Positions 24,527-36,249 of a stretch of 64,000 nt of DNA are shown in pieces (the first letter of the stretch is position 1; every line of letters starts with the position of its first letter). The translations under genes and the position numbers were made by a program. Origin of the DNA: Patellaria atrata CBS 101060 (Eukaryota > Ascomycota > Dothideomycetes > Patellariales > Patellariaceae); assembly GCA_010093705.1 (NCBI GenBank), contig MU006098.1, positions 944,666 through 1,008,665 on the forward strand, read 5' to 3'. The notes under the pieces are model-generated. The model had not been told where the DNA came from. It did no database searches and worked only from the letters and a program-made list of their open reading frames with translations.

Positions 24527-26102
24527 CTTGTATGTTTTCCCAAGTAATCACTGCTAGAACTGAGCCAGAATTTATGGTATGAAATGATTTTACTCTCCGT
24601 TTGCTCAATTAAAGTATAAAGCCAACGGTCCCCTTTATAGGTAGTAGTAAAGTTGTACTAATGATTTATGAAGTGTCATGGATGGTACAAAAGTCTAAAC
24701 CCCAACGAAACCCGGTGTCATAGAACAAACAGCCTCCAGAAATATGAGATATTGACTGAGACAGAAAATGAGAACACGAGTCCAGAGAGGATTATCAGGG
24801 ATTTATGCGTGACCATAACGGTTATACCCCCAACTTACGATCTACCAATTTCAGAGAGTTTGATGCATTGCGTGCCGTTGATACCCTAAACGGCGAGAAT
24901 TCAAGTTGGTGGAGTTCTTGAGAGGTGGCTCGGTAGTATGTGACGTGCATGGTAGAGTAAGATCCTGGGCTGATCAGTCGAGTTGTTCACAATACGCGTA
25001 TAAAAGTAGAACTGAAGATGCCTCTTGGTAAATTGCTGCATATGTAAACTGGCCAGGGTTCAGAAACGGCAACGTGGAAGCGCGGTCCACCCCGCTAGTA
25101 CAGTACGGGGCTGAATTGGTATGAAAACCAGGCCGTAGTTCTACGCGTGGCGACTGACTCTGTCTTCTCGGTCGCTGCTCAGCCTACTCAGCAGGAAGAA
25201 CCGATTTGGGACTTACGGTCAAAGGTTACACGACTGAGACTGATCATGCTGGGTTATCTGTACGGTGGATACGCTTTGCATGGCTGGTTGTTGACATTTA
25301 GAGATTTCCGGAGATCTGTTGATTTGGCTGCATGTTCGGGTTCCAAGCTTTCCAGGATCCATTATGTGACAAGTTAAGAAATCGTTGAGTCCAATTGTAA
25401 AATCTATTCCGGTCACATCAACTAACGCAGGGATGCACCGAGGGGGGATTGATGAGGGCACCTATCAGTACGCAGTAGTGTACACTTTCTCTGAACGACC
25501 TTCTTCAGCTTCTTCCGGTAGATTCTTTTTTTTTTTTCCTTTTTGGCCAAAATTGCCCGTGTACTAGCAGTACAGCCCTGAGCCTGCTCACCAATGCGGC
25601 TGAAAGTATGGGCACGCGGTAGGCTAGACTGTCGAGAAAAGGAGGTATGCGTTTGCAGTATGAAAAGGTACGGCATAATTGTGTCTTCGAGCTTTTCGGA
25701 TACTGTAGTTCTAAATAGACCTGGCCGCCCCTGAATCTGAGTTATACCATGACTAAAGGAAGCAGTTGTCGCTATCTGGCTATTGGACGCAGCCAGTAGA
25801 ACTAGATGCACCAAGAGGTAACAGATAAATGGCGATTGTAAGATACAGTACGGTACTATCAGGTGGATTCCTGGTGAAGAATTGCTGCGTCGTATCTCTG
25901 TTGACTTTCTCTACGGTATCACGACGTTATCTAGGTAGTTCTACCGGTACCTGTCAATGCTTGGCACCGTCATAAAGTCTGACTAAGGCACTATAGTTCT
26001 GCTTATTCCGTTATTTCGTACACCACGCCCGTCCCGACGACGCGTTTTGGTAACGCAGGTCAAAAGAGTTCTTGAACAACGCAAGACTTCATTTCGATCA
26101 CC

Positions 26103-26135
<33 letters not shown>

Positions 26136-26325
26136 TTCCTTCACGCTCTCTACGTGTTCTGGATCGTCTACCACCAACTTTCACTCCTGAACATCTTCCC
26201 TTCCCTACACGCCAAGTCCGCGACAATACTCTGCGGGAAAGTGCGCAAGCGTATACTCGCGCCTCCTGACCTCATACACCCATCACCAAACGCACCTCAC
26301 GTATTTCGCACGATAGATATCGATC
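24527..26325. other. Gap between RRM and THO1 genes
   Basis: This 1.8 kb is a shared upstream region of two divergent genes. It holds a TAGTACAGTACGG-type motif near 25097, another near 25844, a T-run near 25528, and a pyrimidine microsatellite at about 26101-26140 in the THO1 promoter. No supported gene was seen. Confidence 0.55.
26101..26140 (+). repeat. (CTTT)n microsatellite upstream of THO1
   Basis: About eight CTTT units are followed by CTTC units, roughly 190-220 bp before the THO1 start codon. CT-rich tracts are common in promoters and leaders of highly expressed fungal genes, so this may sit close to the transcription start. Length is likely variable between strains. Confidence 0.8.
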
Positions 26326-27138
26326 ATGTCGGATTATTCAAAGCTGAAGAACGCGGAACTCGAGGCGATGCTAAAAGAGCGCTCTCTCCCGCATACGGGC
26401 AAGAAGGCAGACATGATTGCTCGCCTGCGGGAAGACGACGAGAAGAAAGCATCTAAAACGCCCGCTGCAGCTGCCGAAGATGAAATTGACTGGGATGACG
26501 ATGCGACTAATGATGCCCCGAAGCCTTTCGACGCCACGACCGCTCCGGGTGCTGCTGCAATTGCCGCCGGGGGCCAAGGTCGGGTCGCAAACCCTCAGAG
26601 TGTACCTAACCAGGTTGCAGACATTGATCCATCCATGACAGATGACCTGACCGTGAAAGCACCGACTGACGAAGGTGCAAAGGATGTCGATGTATCAGAG
26701 GCTAAAACTACTGAGAAAGAGAAGACACCAGTTAACTTCAGTAGCGGCTTGAAAGAGACCACGCTTGAGGAAGAACTGGAGAAGCGCAAAGCCCGAGCGA
26801 AGAAATTTGGACTTCCGATTGAGGATGACGACGAAATCAAGAAGTTAGAACGCGCGAAGAAGTTTGGCGAAACTGCTGCTCCCAAAGGACTAAACCAAGC
26901 TCTGCCTGAAAGGAGTAGGAAAAGGGGCCGCGATGGTGATGACGATAGTGGTCGTGGTGGAAAGAGAGGCGGTAGACGATTCGATGGTAGGCGTGGTGGA
27001 AGGAAGCCGGCCAGGCAAGACCGTGACAGGCGGGATGATGGAGAACGCAAACCGAAAGACTCACGCACCGAGTTCAGTGAGGCGGATAGGAAGAGGAACG
27101 AAGCGCGCAAGCAAAGGTTTGCGGCCGCGGCTTCCTGA
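26326..27138 (+). CDS. THO1: Tho1/SARNP (CIP29) SAP-domain mRNP protein
   Basis: An intronless nuclear protein of 270 residues that binds RNA and couples transcription to mRNA export. The N-terminal SAP motif covers about residues 1-40 (MSDYSKLKNAELEAMLKERS, then GKKADMIARLREDD). An acidic stretch EDEIDWDDD and a low-complexity linker follow. Two copies of the Tho1/CIP29 RNA-binding signature follow: RKARAKKFGLPIEDDDE and ERAKKFGE. The C-terminus is Arg/Gly/Lys-rich (RGGKRGGRRFDGRRGGRKPA), a typical RNA-binding tail. Yeast Tho1 is 218 residues, so the fungal length is ordinary. The ATG at 26326 is the first that opens the SAP motif. Confidence 0.93.
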   Translation: MSDYSKLKNAELEAMLKERSLPHTGKKADMIARLREDDEKKASKTPAAAAEDEIDWDDDATNDAPKPFDATTAPGAAAIAAGGQGRVANPQSVPNQVADIDPSMTDDLTVKAPTDEGAKDVDVSEAKTTEKEKTPVNFSSGLKETTLEEELEKRKARAKKFGLPIEDDDEIKKLERAKKFGETAAPKGLNQALPERSRKRGRDGDDDSGRGGKRGGRRFDGRRGGRKPARQDRDRRDDGERKPKDSRTEFSEADRKRNEARKQRFAAAAS

Positions 27139-27549
27139 ACTTTCAAATAGAAAGTGGAGAATCTCATACACCAGTCCCTGATACAGCTGGATCTTGGTTT
27201 GGAGTTTGATATGGGCTTTTGCTTCATGGCGTCTCTTTCAATTTTCACCTCAAGATATCGATCAGAACCCCTTCGGACGGTCCACAATGGCATCACACTT
27301 GTCCCCCGTTATATTTTGCGCTACTCTTGGATCCTACTCACCTGAATTAACTCATCGATGTTAAGTCCGGATAACGGGGGAATTGGATGCGCTGGTTGCC
27401 ATTTCACAGTAAAGAGCTCACACTATCTGCTGCAATCGAGAATTGTTCAAAGTAACTCTGCGACACTTGGGACATGAAGTCCTATAATTGATTAATGTAA
27501 CTGAGTTATACTGATTTGTTTTTTTTGCAATCTCCTAGCCACTTGCACC

Positions 27550-27795
27550 TCTCTATGGTGTCCCCGACGACGCTTATCTTGTCTTCCTTAACTTAAGTTC
27601 ATCAAAGAGAAAGAAAGCGCTCAGGTTCTCTTCATATGACCTAAAATCATTCGTAGAAAGTTTGGGCATTCTTCTTCCTACTGATAGGGCAGCGTAGGTA
27701 GAAGATCTCAACGAATTGAATCAGCTCCCTGACCTCCTAGTCTCTGTCAACCGTGATTACCTATCGCAGAATATATTTAGCACGAGTCACGTCCC
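27550..27795 (+). pseudogene. Short protein-like relic, family unknown
   Basis: The frame starting near 27552 reads GVPDDAYLVFLNLSSSKRKK, continues ALRFSSYDLKSFVESLGILL to a TAG, then resumes in the same frame with VEDLNELNQLPDLLVSVN and DYLSQNIFSTSHVP. About 80 codons with one stop and natural composition suggest an exon of a lost gene. I cannot name the family, and a chance frame is not excluded. Confidence 0.35.
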
Positions 27796-28909
27796 AAGCT
27801 CCAGGGGAAGCTGCATATATATGAAGTTTTGAAGCGAGGAACCTACTCAGTCCTCTAGAACGTGGCTATCTGGTTTGTTGTCAAGTCATCTTCTACTCAC
27901 ATTTCCTTCACCTTACTACGCGCACCCTCCCGCGGTCTTCAACCTAACCTATACCCGTACTCCATTCAAAATTCACATAAGATATTCCACCGTGTATCTT
28001 TGCGGCTCAACATACTTTCCGAGTCGATAACGGTATAACCATTCGTTGCCGCTCATACAGTACCGCTTCACTTACTAAATTTCATCAATGGTCAAGTCAC
28101 AGCCTTGGTCAAGAGCATGTTCATGCAGTACACCAAAGAATTGGACAACGTTATTAAATACTGCCACTGAGTGAAGGCACGTTTTAGAGATTATCACCGA
28201 TGGGAGCAAGGATGGTCCATCGAGGTACAGTGTTCAACTACAGTGATATAAGTACAAACATTCTTCATCCATCTCTAAGCCTTTCCAAGTTTTCCTTGTC
28301 TACCATAACGTCACGTCCTTCTCCCCATTCATTATTCATAAATATGTCTCAATGCTCCCAGTCCATTCTGACAGCGTTAGCATTCCCCACCTTCTTAGAA
28401 CTTCCAGAAGCGTATCGTAATTTAGGGTCTTGACATAGCTGCATTCTTCGGTTACTGTACGCTTAGTTGTTGTACATCTAATGCTATCTATCAAGTGAAT
28501 CTCTTTCAATATCTCGTTTCTCCGTACTTGTACTTGCACAGCCATATCTCAGCTCTCTTTCTTTCTGTTTGAGGCGCATAGTAGGATAACATTATCCTGA
28601 CACAGGGTGTGTTATTCGAACAAAATGCACTCTCTTTTCATTTGCGGTCCGGTAAATCTCCGAGAAGAAGAAGAGAGCTATTGCCCACTGCTCCTCCTCC
28701 TCCTATAATGCTCGGCGAATTCCAGCTTCACTTTTATTTGTTAACGTCTTCTCGTGGTTGAGGGCAGACTCTGTCAGGTATGTTTCCTCGGGCAGATAAC
28801 ATATTTTTATATGTCTAGGCCACTTCATTGCATGTCTATTGTCTTCAACCACTCTCACTTGCATTGTCGCCTTGAAAATATCAAGCAAACAAGATTAAGG
28901 GTGCCCTTA

Positions 28910-29116
28910 TCTATGACAGCTAAGATTATCAAGTACATCACCGACGGTTGGTGCAATGCTCCTTCTCCCGACTTTATCGAACGAATAACCTTCAAGCAGT
29001 ACTCGGTAGACGAGGTGTTTGTTGAGCTGGACCTAGTATTTACAGGAAACCATCCTCAACTTCTCCAAGCCCAAACGTGTGGACCTGGGAATGCCGGACG
29101 TTCGTGCCGCTTCTAA
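28910..29116 (+). pseudogene. Short protein-like relic, family unknown
   Basis: From an ATG at 28913 the frame reads MTAKIIKYITDGWCNAPSPD then FIERITFKQYSVDEVFVELD and ends at a TAA near 29114. Composition looks like a real folded segment, but there are no matching splice sites or continuation that I can defend. It may be part of the same lost gene as the relic at 27550, or may be chance. Confidence 0.3.
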
Positions 29117-31387
29117 CATAGTGGTAGACAGGTATCAAGCCTCTGATTAGCTGAAGCCAATCTCTTCACACCATCTTTCAAGTAACGTGACTGAAATTTC
29201 AAAAACCAGGGTTGGAGTTGGGACGAATGAAATAATGAAAGTCATCCAAGACATGCTAGCGTACGGATCACTTTGCGAGTCCTGCCAGAAAGCTGTCCAA
29301 GGAGGTCATGAAGCAAGTGATGGCTTATCCCGCGAGATATTCGCCCGTAGCGTTGTCGGACATGCCAGATTTTATCCTTTGCCATCATTGATCTTGTGGT
29401 CAGTCTGGATTGAGAAGAAAAAAAAAAGGCTGCAAATAATAACTCCAATGTGAATTTTGCCGTCGTTAAGGTCGGGTATTGATGCGTTGTCAAGGTGGCG
29501 TTGGATGATCGGTTGCCTCAGCCACAACAGAGCCGCACCAAATGGATCTTTCAGCTTCCTTACAAAAGGTAGATTGGAGCGGAATCCCCGGCGATGCACA
29601 GAGCTTGTGGCTTTAACGTGTTAGCGACGTTAGGCTGGTCTTTCAATTCCGGAGTTGGAGAGCATATCAACCCACTACTGACAAGTCTCTGTTTCGAGAA
29701 GAAGAAAAAGGATCAGGATCCTGTATTATGCCTATCATTGAGACAAAAGGCTAGAAGCGAAATAACCCTACGTATGGAAAGGTGGCACGAGGACGCTGAG
29801 AATGCCTACTGTGGTATTTTGTTCGGGATTCTACATTACTGTCAGAACCAGCTGGGGTGTAGTTCTACGTCTCTCTGGCAGTTCGCTCTCATTATTGGGA
29901 GATGGCTATTATTGGGGGAAGAAGAGTAGTAGAACGATATTGAGCAGAAACTCCCTATGAAGAAAGAAGATTCAACTGGTCAATCTGGTCAATACTGGTA
30001 GTAGCTCTAAAAGTCCAACGGATTTCTTTTGAAGCAGCCTCACCCTATCGCTTCCACCAGAATAAGAACCATCCAGAAATGTTCAGCAGAGTTCATGCAA
30101 CGCCTCAAATGTCGTTCATGAAGTCTAGTATTTCTAGTAGGCTACATATCAAGGCTGTTCAAAGGGATAGCGTTCGAAAAGTTCAGCTTGGGACATTACA
30201 AGCTGGTGGACAAGTTAAAAAGAGACGAAAATAGCAGAAAAAAGGGCTACAGTACCTTATAGTATATTGTGTGGGGGGAAGACTAGTAAAACAAAGGACT
30301 TCGTGGTGGAAATCTCCAGTTAGTCAACGGACACTCCGCACCCCCTGGTTCTACCTGTCCAGCACAAGTCACCACCACAAACTCTCTCCAATCGTCTTCC
30401 GCGATGCATGTCCTCGACATCTACTGGTCACTCCGCAGTCCACCATCATCCCTCATGCCTAGCCGCCCGCAGCCCAGATGCCGGGTCGAGGCGAAGGCGT
30501 GGGCTTCCCTCCTCTCTCTGGCGTCTGGCGTCTCTTTTTGCGGGCAGACCAAGGACGTTGTCATCCTACCTACTACGAGTACAGTATATACCAAACCCCC
30601 CACCTCTTCTCTCCCTCTATCTTGACACTCCACCACCGCACGAGTCCTCTACATCTGATCCGATCGGACCATTCGGATCTGGAAATAGAAGAATTGGAGA
30701 GTAAAACCCTCCAGGATAGCTTCAGGAAGAGAGCGGACCCTCCCGTCCCCCTCTCGTCTATGGTGGATTGAAAAGACAAAAACTCTCCTGCGACTCCTAC
30801 CCGACACGACTGCATTCGATCGATTACAACTACGCATAATATTACCTATAAGCAACGCAAAACTTGTTGTTCTGGCCCGAAAACATCCTCTAGCCGCGCA
30901 AACCCATTCGCTCGGCACGGCCGGTGGCGGAGTCGTCCATCACTATCTTACTTCGCTTCTCTATCCATCTATTACCCACCGGTCGATACTAATTGCAAAA
31001 TACAAGATACAAGATACAATATACGATTACATCCAGTAGACAAAATCGCCTTCTGACCCGAAACACCACTCAAGCACTTCTAACTTTCACCACACCATAC
31101 CGGACTGCGTTGACCCCGCGAAGCACCTACACAGCATAGACAGCACGCTTCCATTCCAACAAAACGTCTCCTTTCCTGCGGCTGAAGATAACCCAGTAAG
31201 TGGGACCTTGATCCAATTTGCTCCATCCATATCGGTTACAACTGCTTACGCTTTGATTGTTTTCAGATCGCACAACGTCGGACCAGATGCCTTCATGAGT
31301 TCCTCCGTGCGCACAAGAAACCGACTTACGTTTTGCAGTCAAATTTCCGCTGAGGCATACCACAGCAGCACGTAGTGGCCTCCCGCG

Positions 31388-34300
31388 ATGGCATCGTATA
31401 AGTCAAAATACAACGCTGCAGGCCGGCGGTCTGAGAAAGACCAACTGTCTTCGTCCCGTCAAGTCCTAACAAGGCTTCCCACCAGGGCAATCACTCCTAC
31501 CTCCGCAGAGTCAAGCATTCCCGCCCCGATGGTGTCAAAACTCAATAAGAGGGGTGTCAGTAAACCGGACGCGGTTATACAGACCGCGAAAGCTGTAACT
31601 ACATACAAGGGGCCAATAAAACATAATCCGATGTCAAAAAATCAACAGCGCGCTGGAAGCGGGAGGCCAGTGGCAACGCAGAATGGTTCGTTAGATGCTC
31701 CCTCCTCACGATCATACGGGTATCCAGGGTCCTCCCGCTATAGACTGGATCCGAGCACGAGCGTTCGCACGCCCTCTCTAGTGTCAGGTTCTTCTGTTTC
31801 GACCGTAGACAGTCCGAGGTCAGCTATGCTTCGGAAGAAGCCCTCAACGATCGGTAGACACGACTATGGCCGAATGCGATCTGCATCAGCTTCTTCGCAA
31901 GAGGGCACTCATTCTGCAAAGATTACACGTGAAGAGTATAACGATCCATTTCCCGGGTCAATCTTAGGGATCACGATGCCCCCCGCTGACAGACCCCTGA
32001 CCCTCGCCCATCTGGAACCAGTTGACCATGGCGAGATGACTGTTGGGTTGGAAGCGCCCTACCAGCTGGCAACTAAAAACTTGGGACCTCCAACGCCATA
32101 CTACGCCGTGTCCGCAAGCCCTTCCACAAGATATTCGGAATCACCAGGACAGTTTAGTCATAGTTCTACGCCGACATCAATGTCCTCACATTCCCCGGGC
32201 ATCACGTTCAGCTTGAAAACAACTCCTCGCATTCGGCAAACGAGTCCCACCGTTAGTCGGCCTCCAGTCACTCGTCGTAAAACGGACGAAGAGTCAACGC
32301 TACGTGAACCACAAGGTCTTGCATCTGTGCGGGAGTCCACTACCTCGTCCTCCTCTGCATCTACGATTAGAGATGCGACTAAAGCAAATGACAGGGGTAA
32401 GGCTTCAACACGTGCAGCGCCGCCACCTAGCCCATCTCCAAGGAAATCCTCAAAAGCTTCAGTAGAAGACAGGAAAGAAGTGGCCGGTTCCCAGATTCCA
32501 AATGCGACTTCTCCCCCGGGTCAAACACCCCCAGAACTCGCCCATCTGTTGGATTCTCCGCAGTTGGCGTCAAACGCTAAACAACCCAGTAGACCCATTA
32601 GAACAGGGACGTCTGATATATCCAGTCTCCGCCAACCTTCTCCTATCATCCAGAGTAATCTTACCAGTCTATCTTATGGCCATCATCGCCGAACAAGCTC
32701 GACCGAATCCCATTCTGCCAGCTCATCTCTTCCCCAATCTCGCACCATCCCTTCTAAGCCGTCCTCACGCAACCCTTCTCCAAACCTGAACCTGTCGTCA
32801 TCGTTGTTACCGATCTCGTCTCGCACAGCAGCGTCTACGCGTGGTCAAACCCCTGATATTGTTAGCGACACTGAAAGGAACGTGAGAAAGGAACCTCCAC
32901 AACCCACTCCTAGCCCGAGCAAATCGGGTTCCAGGTTTGCCTTCTTTTCAAGGAGAACGAAAACAGAACCGGTCACATCATCCAGTCGCCCTCCTGCCAA
33001 GTTAAAGAAAGGCCCTATGGCTGGTACCGGTCATGAAGGGTACGGCCGGTATGCTCACAGAGGCCGCAGTGGCAGCACAACCAGCGCAACCGGAAGCGCA
33101 GGTCGTTCTGCTAGTGCTGACAGTGTTTCTGGGAGCGTGCCCAGGAGTTCGACCAGTCGAAAGAACAGTACTTCTACTAAAGGTGATCCCGAGCTGGATA
33201 ACTTTCTGAAAGACAGACTGACTCCTGTTCCTATACGCGGTGAAGGCGGCCTTGATTGCACCCGGAGCACTAGCAGTTTAGACTCGACCCTCGATCGCCC
33301 GAGCTTGGATAGAAAACCTGCTGGCAACGGCCTTTCGGATCCCAGACTTGGGGGACCTACGCTATTACCCTCTGCTTTGCCAGATTCCAGTCGGGCTCTA
33401 TCGCCTTTCAGGCGGATGATGCCGGGTTCTCGTAGACCTTCAGATAGTAGTGACAACGAAAGTACTATCATTGGACGCCCAACCCTCGCTGCCCGTCGGT
33501 CATTCAGGAGATCACAATTGACGGATAACAAGTTGCTCCAGGTAATGCCCTCTCCGATCAACACGACACTGTCTCCCTCAATGGCAATGGTGGATAGTGC
33601 TATGACAAGCGAATTATCAATACCCGATACCGGCAACACCTTCCCTAGGTTGGACAAAGTTTCGGAAGGTAAGGAGAGCAATTGGCTAAGGCCAAAAAAG
33701 GTCGAGCAGCCTGTAAAGCCCTCCAAGCCGTCACGAAAATGGAACTTCTTCCAACGTGCTCATGCACACTCTCCAAAAAGGGAAGAAAGTGTTCCCGATG
33801 TACCTATTACTATCAACCGTCAACCGATATCAAGGACTGTTGCTCATTATGCGATGATGGAAAACAACGAACAGATAGACCTTGAAGAACTTGACAGAAT
33901 CATGCAAGAGGCAGATAAATCTGGCGATGATCAGCCTATGGTATTCAAAAATTCCTTAATTGCAGGAATGGACGAGACGATGAGGTCGCACGACACGCAG
34001 TCCATCCTCTTACCTTCACCACCTGCTTTTGCTAGAGAGTTTACCCAGCTTACCAGATCTGCTTCGCCCAGTGTGCCGCTTAAGAAGGAGGGTTCTTCAA
34101 GCCGTCCTCCTTTGGATGGGTTAGTCAACAACGCGCGTCTCTTCGATCCAGCTAATTTTTCTCCGCCTCTCAGTGGCCTTCCGATTCCTGCACCACCACC
34201 TAGCAGTTCTCCCTCACGTCCTAGCAGACTAGCACAGGTTGGGCGGATTCCCGCAGTGGTCTCAAAGAGGGACAGAGAACGGACTCTCCCCGCGCAGTCC

Positions 34301-36249
34301 TTTTCCCGCCCTTTTGCTCCCACGCAACCTAGTCCAGCTGTGAAGCCGTCCGGCTTTAACTCTCCGGCCTCAGGCTCTGATCAAATCCAGGGAGAACCTG
34401 CGCACTTAGGTTCCGTCAATCCCCAAGCGACGGCTCAACCTGAAGAACCAACCGATTTTGCAAGCGCAGCTCATCCGCACACTAATCCGTTCTCTCCGCC
34501 TGAATTCTTCTCTTTCCCGCCCAGGAAGAATTCGGAGCTGTCATACTCAAGTAGCTCGGGCATTTTCAGTTTGAGCGCGTCAACAGCCATTATCCCGTCC
34601 AAAGACGCTCCCCTTTCCGAAGACGAGGTGTGGAATGAGTATGATGATTTAATTGACGAAGTCATCTCGCCAAAGGACATTAAATCACCCATTTCCGCTA
34701 CATCTTCGCTCGGGGCACCTTTTCAATACGCTGCGATGGTTTCTCAAAGGGACATCGAAGCTTCTAAATTAGATATACCAGCACCCCTTAACATCTCGGG
34801 CCAAGTGTCATCAAAAGATGGATCTTCAAAACCACAGATCCTAAGGACTTCGCGCTTACTGGCGAGTTTGCACTCTTCTGGTGCTCCACTCACGCCAATA
34901 TCAATGTCGGAGTTCATTAACGGCTACGGCGAACGTAATCTTAGTGTTATTGATCCGGTGTCGGGGCGTCTTAGTTTACCTTCTACTCACCGCAGCTCCG
35001 CACGTTCAAGCCTACCTGCATCTGTCCGCTTAAGTTTTCAACCTCGTCATTCCAAGAGCGCTTCCACCGGATCTCCGACCGTGTTGCATGAGTCCGAGGA
35101 ACTGAAAACAACGACCAAATCCACAAACCGCTATAGGGATACGCGACTCATCGCTATGGCGGAACATACTGATGGATTATCTATGGCAAATCTGCGCTTC
35201 GGTGCACTCATGACAAGCAAATGGCTTTCATTCGGACAGGTTCTGTTTAGCCCAGCTCACCTCGAGGTAAAGGAGGGGAATGACAACCGGGTGCTTATAA
35301 TTGACGGGCTCGGGAAAGGTATGTCAACTTTATAGTTCATTCTTTCACATCGGCTCTCGCCAGTTGACAAAGATGACTAACTCACTGTTTAGACTGGTCC
35401 TATTACGTTGCTCTCACTTATCCTAATGCCCACATCTACAATCTCGGCGCTGAACTAGGCTCTCCTCCCGGCTCTTCGACCCCCGGCCCCACAAATACGT
35501 TCTCTGGTCTCTCCAATCACCGCCACCTATACCACCCATCTCTCACCAGTGCAACCCACGTCCCGTTTCCATTCCCGAAGGGTTTCTTTACCGCTTGCGT
35601 GTTCCGCTTCCCACCACTCTGTCCTGATTCCTCCCTGCGCTTCGCCATCAGCGAGTGCAAGCGCGTCCTTCGTCCTGGCGGCTACCTCGAGATCTGCGCC
35701 GTGGACCTCGACCTCGTGAACATGGGTAATCTCGCTCGAAGAGCAATCAGACAGCTCAAAACACGCATAATGGGGCGTAATATCAGCGGGGTGGGTGAAG
35801 TCAGCCTCAAACCTGTTGGTGACAATTTGGTCAGGTTGGTTGGAAGAAGAGGCTTCGAAAGCCTTAAAAGCTGTAGTGTCGGTGTTCCCGTCGCTGGTGG
35901 TTGGCCCGGAAGCCAGGAACTTGCCTCCTCAAACAACGAGAACAAGAACACGAAGAGTAAACCAGAGGGACTCATGTCCTTTGGTGACTTGCTTTCCGAG
36001 CGCAAGAACGATGGATCTACGGATGAGAATATTGCTAAGATGGTCGCGAGGGTAGGGAGGTGGTGGTACAGTCGCTGCTACGAGGGTGTTGTCCCGTTGG
36101 GATCGGATGATGAAGAGGGGGCGGATGAAAGTATTTGGAGCGACGGCGCTTTATTGAGGGAGTGTGAGAAACGGGGCACGACGTTCAAGCTTAGCATTTG
36201 CTTCGCGCAGAAACCTATGGTTGCGAGGAGGAGGACTGTCTCGGTGTAA
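31388..36249 (+). CDS. Very long disordered protein with C-terminal methyltransferase domain
   Basis: Two exons (31388-35318, 35393-36249; 74-bp intron) give 1595 residues. About the first 1200 are Ser/Pro/Thr/Arg-rich and probably disordered, with many phospho-site-like patches and one helical, acidic segment (MMENNEQIDLEELDRIMQEA). The C-terminal roughly 350 residues form a class I SAM-dependent methyltransferase-like fold. It begins TRLIAMAEHTDGLSMANLRF. Motif I is degenerate (NRVLIIDGLGKDWSYYVAL), a strand reads HVPFPFPKGFFTACVFRFPP, and CKRVLRPGGYLEICAVDLD matches the usual motif III region. The glycine-rich SAM loop (DxGxGxG) is weak, so activity is uncertain. Fungal proteins of this shape are known as conserved hypotheticals; the substrate is unknown. 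The first ATG (31388) opens a continuous 1310-codon exon. Confidence 0.85.

Larger units (their letters stand above)
27139..31387. other. Long gap before the 1595-residue methyltransferase gene
   Basis: This 4.2 kb shows no intact gene I can support. It contains protein-like relics at about 27550-27795 and 28910-29115 (listed separately) and a 111-codon frame at 29594-29929 with no motif. The last kilobase is pyrimidine-rich and has introns of plausible shape. It may be the promoter and a long 5' leader of the next gene. Confidence 0.5.
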
